Assembly (NCBI GenBank): GCA_017646225.1
Contig: JAGCMZ010000004.1
Location: 1 to 7,992 of the forward strand
Source: Paludibacteraceae bacterium
Lineage (GTDB): Bacteria; Bacteroidota; Bacteroidia; Bacteroidales; Paludibacteraceae
Length of the DNA stretch: 7,992 bases
Reading direction: 5' to 3'
Each line of letters starts with the position of its first letter. Position 1 is the stretch's first letter. This document shows positions 5,828 through 7,992 of the stretch, piece after piece. Under the pieces are notes generated by a model, which was given only the letters and a program-made list of their open reading frames with translations, ran no database searches and was not told the origin of the DNA. Position numbers and translations under genes: made by a program.

Positions 5828-7992
5828 AAAATATTTAGCGTGTTGATTGGCAATGTACAACCCACAAACCGATGCTTGGGGCAACATGGCTCCGTTTTCG
5901 GTAAGGGTAATGTTTAAATCAGCGGCATCCAACAAGTGGAACACCTCTTTTTTAAGGGCATGGTTGGGCAAGCAAGAATACCCCACAGCCGGACGAATAC
6001 CCGCATCAAATCCCCACCACTCGTTTTTCATGGCATCGAACAAGCATTCAGAGCATGCCTCTACCAACCTATCGGCCAACAGTTGCACCACCATAGCGGC
6101 GTATGTTTCGTTTTGGTTTTGTAACGATGCTATCCAGTCCATGACATCGACCGTAATGGCAAAAGCACCCACGTAATCGCCATGAGGCGACACAAAGTCG
6201 GCCAACGAGCAATCGCGACGTTCCATGGGCAACAAAACAGGGCCTATTTGCAAGGCATCGCCCGTAGAAACAGCAGGGTAAATACCCACCCTAGCACGTA
6301 TTTGCCAACGACTGGGGTTATCAATTAGGTATTTTTGGGCCTCGGCAATCAAATCGCCCGCCTTGTCAAATTTCATTTTCCATGCCTGTGCGTAGGCTTT
6401 CCAGTTGATGTACGATGCCACCTCTTTTAACGGCAAAAAATCGTCTACACGCCATGCTCCTACCTCGGTGGGAACAAAAATGGGTTCGTTTTCCCAATCG
6501 ATAACAACCCGTTTATTGGTTTCTATCGGTTGTTTTTGCTCGTATTGAACCCTGATTTGGGCATATTCTTGTTTATAACGGGCAGCAGCTTCCTTATCGG
6601 CTACTAATTCGTTTACTAAGGCTACATTGTGCGATGCATCGTTAGAATGCAACACGGGCGCGCTATACAAGGGATCTAATTTAAGGGCCGTGTGCGCCAA
6701 CGAGGTAGTTGCGCCGCCTACTACAAGGGGTATAGAACTACCACAACGTTGCAATTCGGTAGCCACCTGGGCCATTTCTGCTAAAGAAGGGGTAATAAGC
6801 CCACTTAAACAAATAGCGGCCACTTGTTGCTCTGTGGCTGTACGCACAATGGTTTCTTTGGGCACCATTACGCCCAAATCAAGTACATCGTACCCATTAC
6901 AAGCCAATACTACTCCCACTATATTTTTACCAATATCGTGCACATCGCCCTTTACGGTAGCCAACAACACCTTGGGACGATGGGTGCTATGTTGGGCTTC
7001 TTGTTGCAACAAGGGTTCTATAAAACCAACCGCTTTTTTCATCACTTGCGCCGTTTTTACCACTTGTGGCAAGAACATTTTGCCTTCGCCAAATAATTTA
7101 CCCACCTGCGTCATGCCCTTCATCAGCACCTCTTCTATCAGTTGAATGGGACGATGGGTTTGCAAGGCTTCGTTTACATCGGCCTGTATAAACTCGGTTA
7201 TGCCATGCATCAACGCATGCACCAATCTATCTTGCACCGAAGCACTGCGCCAAAGGTCAGTTTGTTCTGCCTTAGCCACGGTTTCGGTATTTTGCAAGGT
7301 TTTAGCGTAAGCAATCAACTCGTCGGTAGCATTGGGATGGGTATTTAAAATAACGGCCTCTACCTTGGCCAACAAGGTAGGTTCTATTTGGCTGTAAATT
7401 TGCAATTGAGCAGGATTTACAATGGCCATATCCAAGCCTGCCTGAATAGCATGGTACAAAAACACCGAGTGCATGGCCTCGCGCACCACGTTGTTGCCCC
7501 TAAAGGCAAACGATAGGTTGCTAATACCACCGCTTACCTTAGCATGTGGTAGGTTTTGTTTAATGTATCGTACCGTTTCTATAAAATCAACACCATAACT
7601 ATTGTGTTCGGGCATACCTGTGGCTAGGGTAAGCACATTAGGGTCGAATACAATATCCTGAGGGGGGAAATGTAGTTTTTCGGTTAACAGTTGGTAGGCA
7701 CGATGGCACACTTGGGTACGTTTGGCATAGGTAGTGGCCTGTCCTTCCTCGTCAAAAGCCATTACTACCACCGCTGCTCCCATTTTTTGGATATACGATG
7801 CGCGCTCTAAAAAGACCTCCTCGCCCTCTTTTAGCGATATCGAGTTAACAATGGCCTTACCTTGTACATATTGCAATCCTTTGGCAAGTACCTCCCAACG
7901 CGACGAATCGATCATGACAGGCACACGCGCTATGGTGGGTTCATTGCCCATCAAAAACAAAAAGTGCGCCATATCGGCCGAGGCATCCAACA
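5825..7992 (-). CDS. metH: B12-dependent methionine synthase, 5' part beyond window edge
   Basis: MetH transfers a methyl group from 5-methyl-THF through cobalamin to homocysteine. The frame is open to the right edge; the TTG at 7990 is an internal Leu codon. Counting that codon as residue 1, 721 residues are visible, and numbering runs 408 below E. coli through the cobalamin domain. Domains in order: folate (pterin)-binding barrel (1-~235, [12 protein letters not shown] and [11 protein letters not shown]); cobalamin cap (~243-335, Phe300 and Leu307 matching Phe708 and Leu715); B12-binding Rossmann domain (~338-480) with DVHDIGKN, where His351 is the lower cobalt ligand (His759) and Asp349 and Ser402 complete the relay; and the AdoMet-dependent reactivation domain (~489-721). 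That last domain is short, ~233 against 331 residues, and stops at the position of E. coli Tyr1190, with Asn529 where Asp946 is expected. The homocysteine module, if fused, is off the edge. Confidence 0.97.
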   Translation of the reverse strand, partial: LDASADMAHFLFLMGNEPTIARVPVMIDSSRWEVLAKGLQYVQGKAIVNSISLKEGEEVFLERASYIQKMGAAVVVMAFDEEGQATTYAKRTQVCHRAYQLLTEKLHFPPQDIVFDPNVLTLATGMPEHNSYGVDFIETVRYIKQNLPHAKVSGGISNLSFAFRGNNVVREAMHSVFLYHAIQAGLDMAIVNPAQLQIYSQIEPTLLAKVEAVILNTHPNATDELIAYAKTLQNTETVAKAEQTDLWRSASVQDRLVHALMHGITEFIQADVNEALQTHRPIQLIEEVLMKGMTQVGKLFGEGKMFLPQVVKTAQVMKKAVGFIEPLLQQEAQHSTHRPKVLLATVKGDVHDIGKNIVGVVLACNGYDVLDLGVMVPKETIVRTATEQQVAAICLSGLITPSLAEMAQVATELQRCGSSIPLVVGGATTSLAHTALKLDPLYSAPVLHSNDASHNVALVNELVADKEAAARYKQEYAQIRVQYEQKQPIETNKRVVIDWENEPIFVPTEVGAWRVDDFLPLKEVASYINWKAYAQAWKMKFDKAGDLIAEAQKYLIDNPSRWQIRARVGIYPAVSTGDALQIGPVLLPMERRDCSLADFVSPHGDYVGAFAITVDVMDWIASLQNQNETYAAMVVQLLADRLVEACSECLFDAMKNEWWGFDAGIRPAVGYSCLPNHALKKEVFHLLDAADLNITLTENGAMLPQASVCGLYIANQHAKYF

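Noticed and set aside
6627..7145. 172-aa + strand open frame
   Set aside because: It lies wholly opposite the conserved cobalamin and cap domains of metH, and its composition (many Cys, Thr, Ser) is typical of a shadow frame.
7900..7992. B12 riboswitch or metH start at the right edge
   Set aside because: The sequence is still coding for the folate-binding domain of MetH up to the last base, so the leader lies outside the window.

Overview
The window looks like a piece of a Bacteroidota chromosome. Three things point there. Start codons lack Shine-Dalgarno sequences. Two copies of the Bacteroidota-type -7 promoter box (TAnnTTTG, here TACCTTTG) lie in the one divergent intergenic region. The MetF, MetH and SBF-transporter sequences carry motifs I associate with that phylum. 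I would not name a genus. The content is mostly housekeeping: I see no insertion sequence, phage gene, CRISPR array, tRNA, rRNA or obvious defence system.

Layout from left to right. (1) The 3' two thirds of an MscS-type mechanosensitive channel gene, + strand, cut by the left edge. (2) A gene-free stretch (568-774) packed with secondary structure: a 120-bp imperfect palindrome, a strong 15-bp terminator stem shared by the two converging genes, and a GC-rich hairpin. (3) Two genes on the - strand in a tight pair: priA (replication restart helicase) followed 9 nt later by a gene for a secreted TPR-like protein of unknown function. (4) A 123-bp divergent intergenic region (3739-3861) with one -7 box for each side and a regularly spaced AATCG/CGATT repeat array between them. 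(5) A + strand membrane transporter of the bile acid:Na+ symporter (SBF/BASS) superfamily. (6) A bidirectional terminator at 4814-4843. (7) A - strand operon of metH (B12-dependent methionine synthase, cut by the right edge) and metF (5,10-methylenetetrahydrofolate reductase), separated by 2 nt.

metH and metF carry out consecutive steps: MetF makes 5-methyl-THF and MetH uses it to methylate homocysteine. Their promoter, and any cobalamin or SAM riboswitch, would lie beyond the right edge. The other genes have no evident shared pathway.

I do not see a convincing new biological system. The points most worth a second look are the compact MetH reactivation domain ending at the E. coli Tyr1190 position, the loss of canonical Na+ ligands in the SBF transporter, the long palindrome behind mscS, and the repeat array and near-leaderless start at priA.
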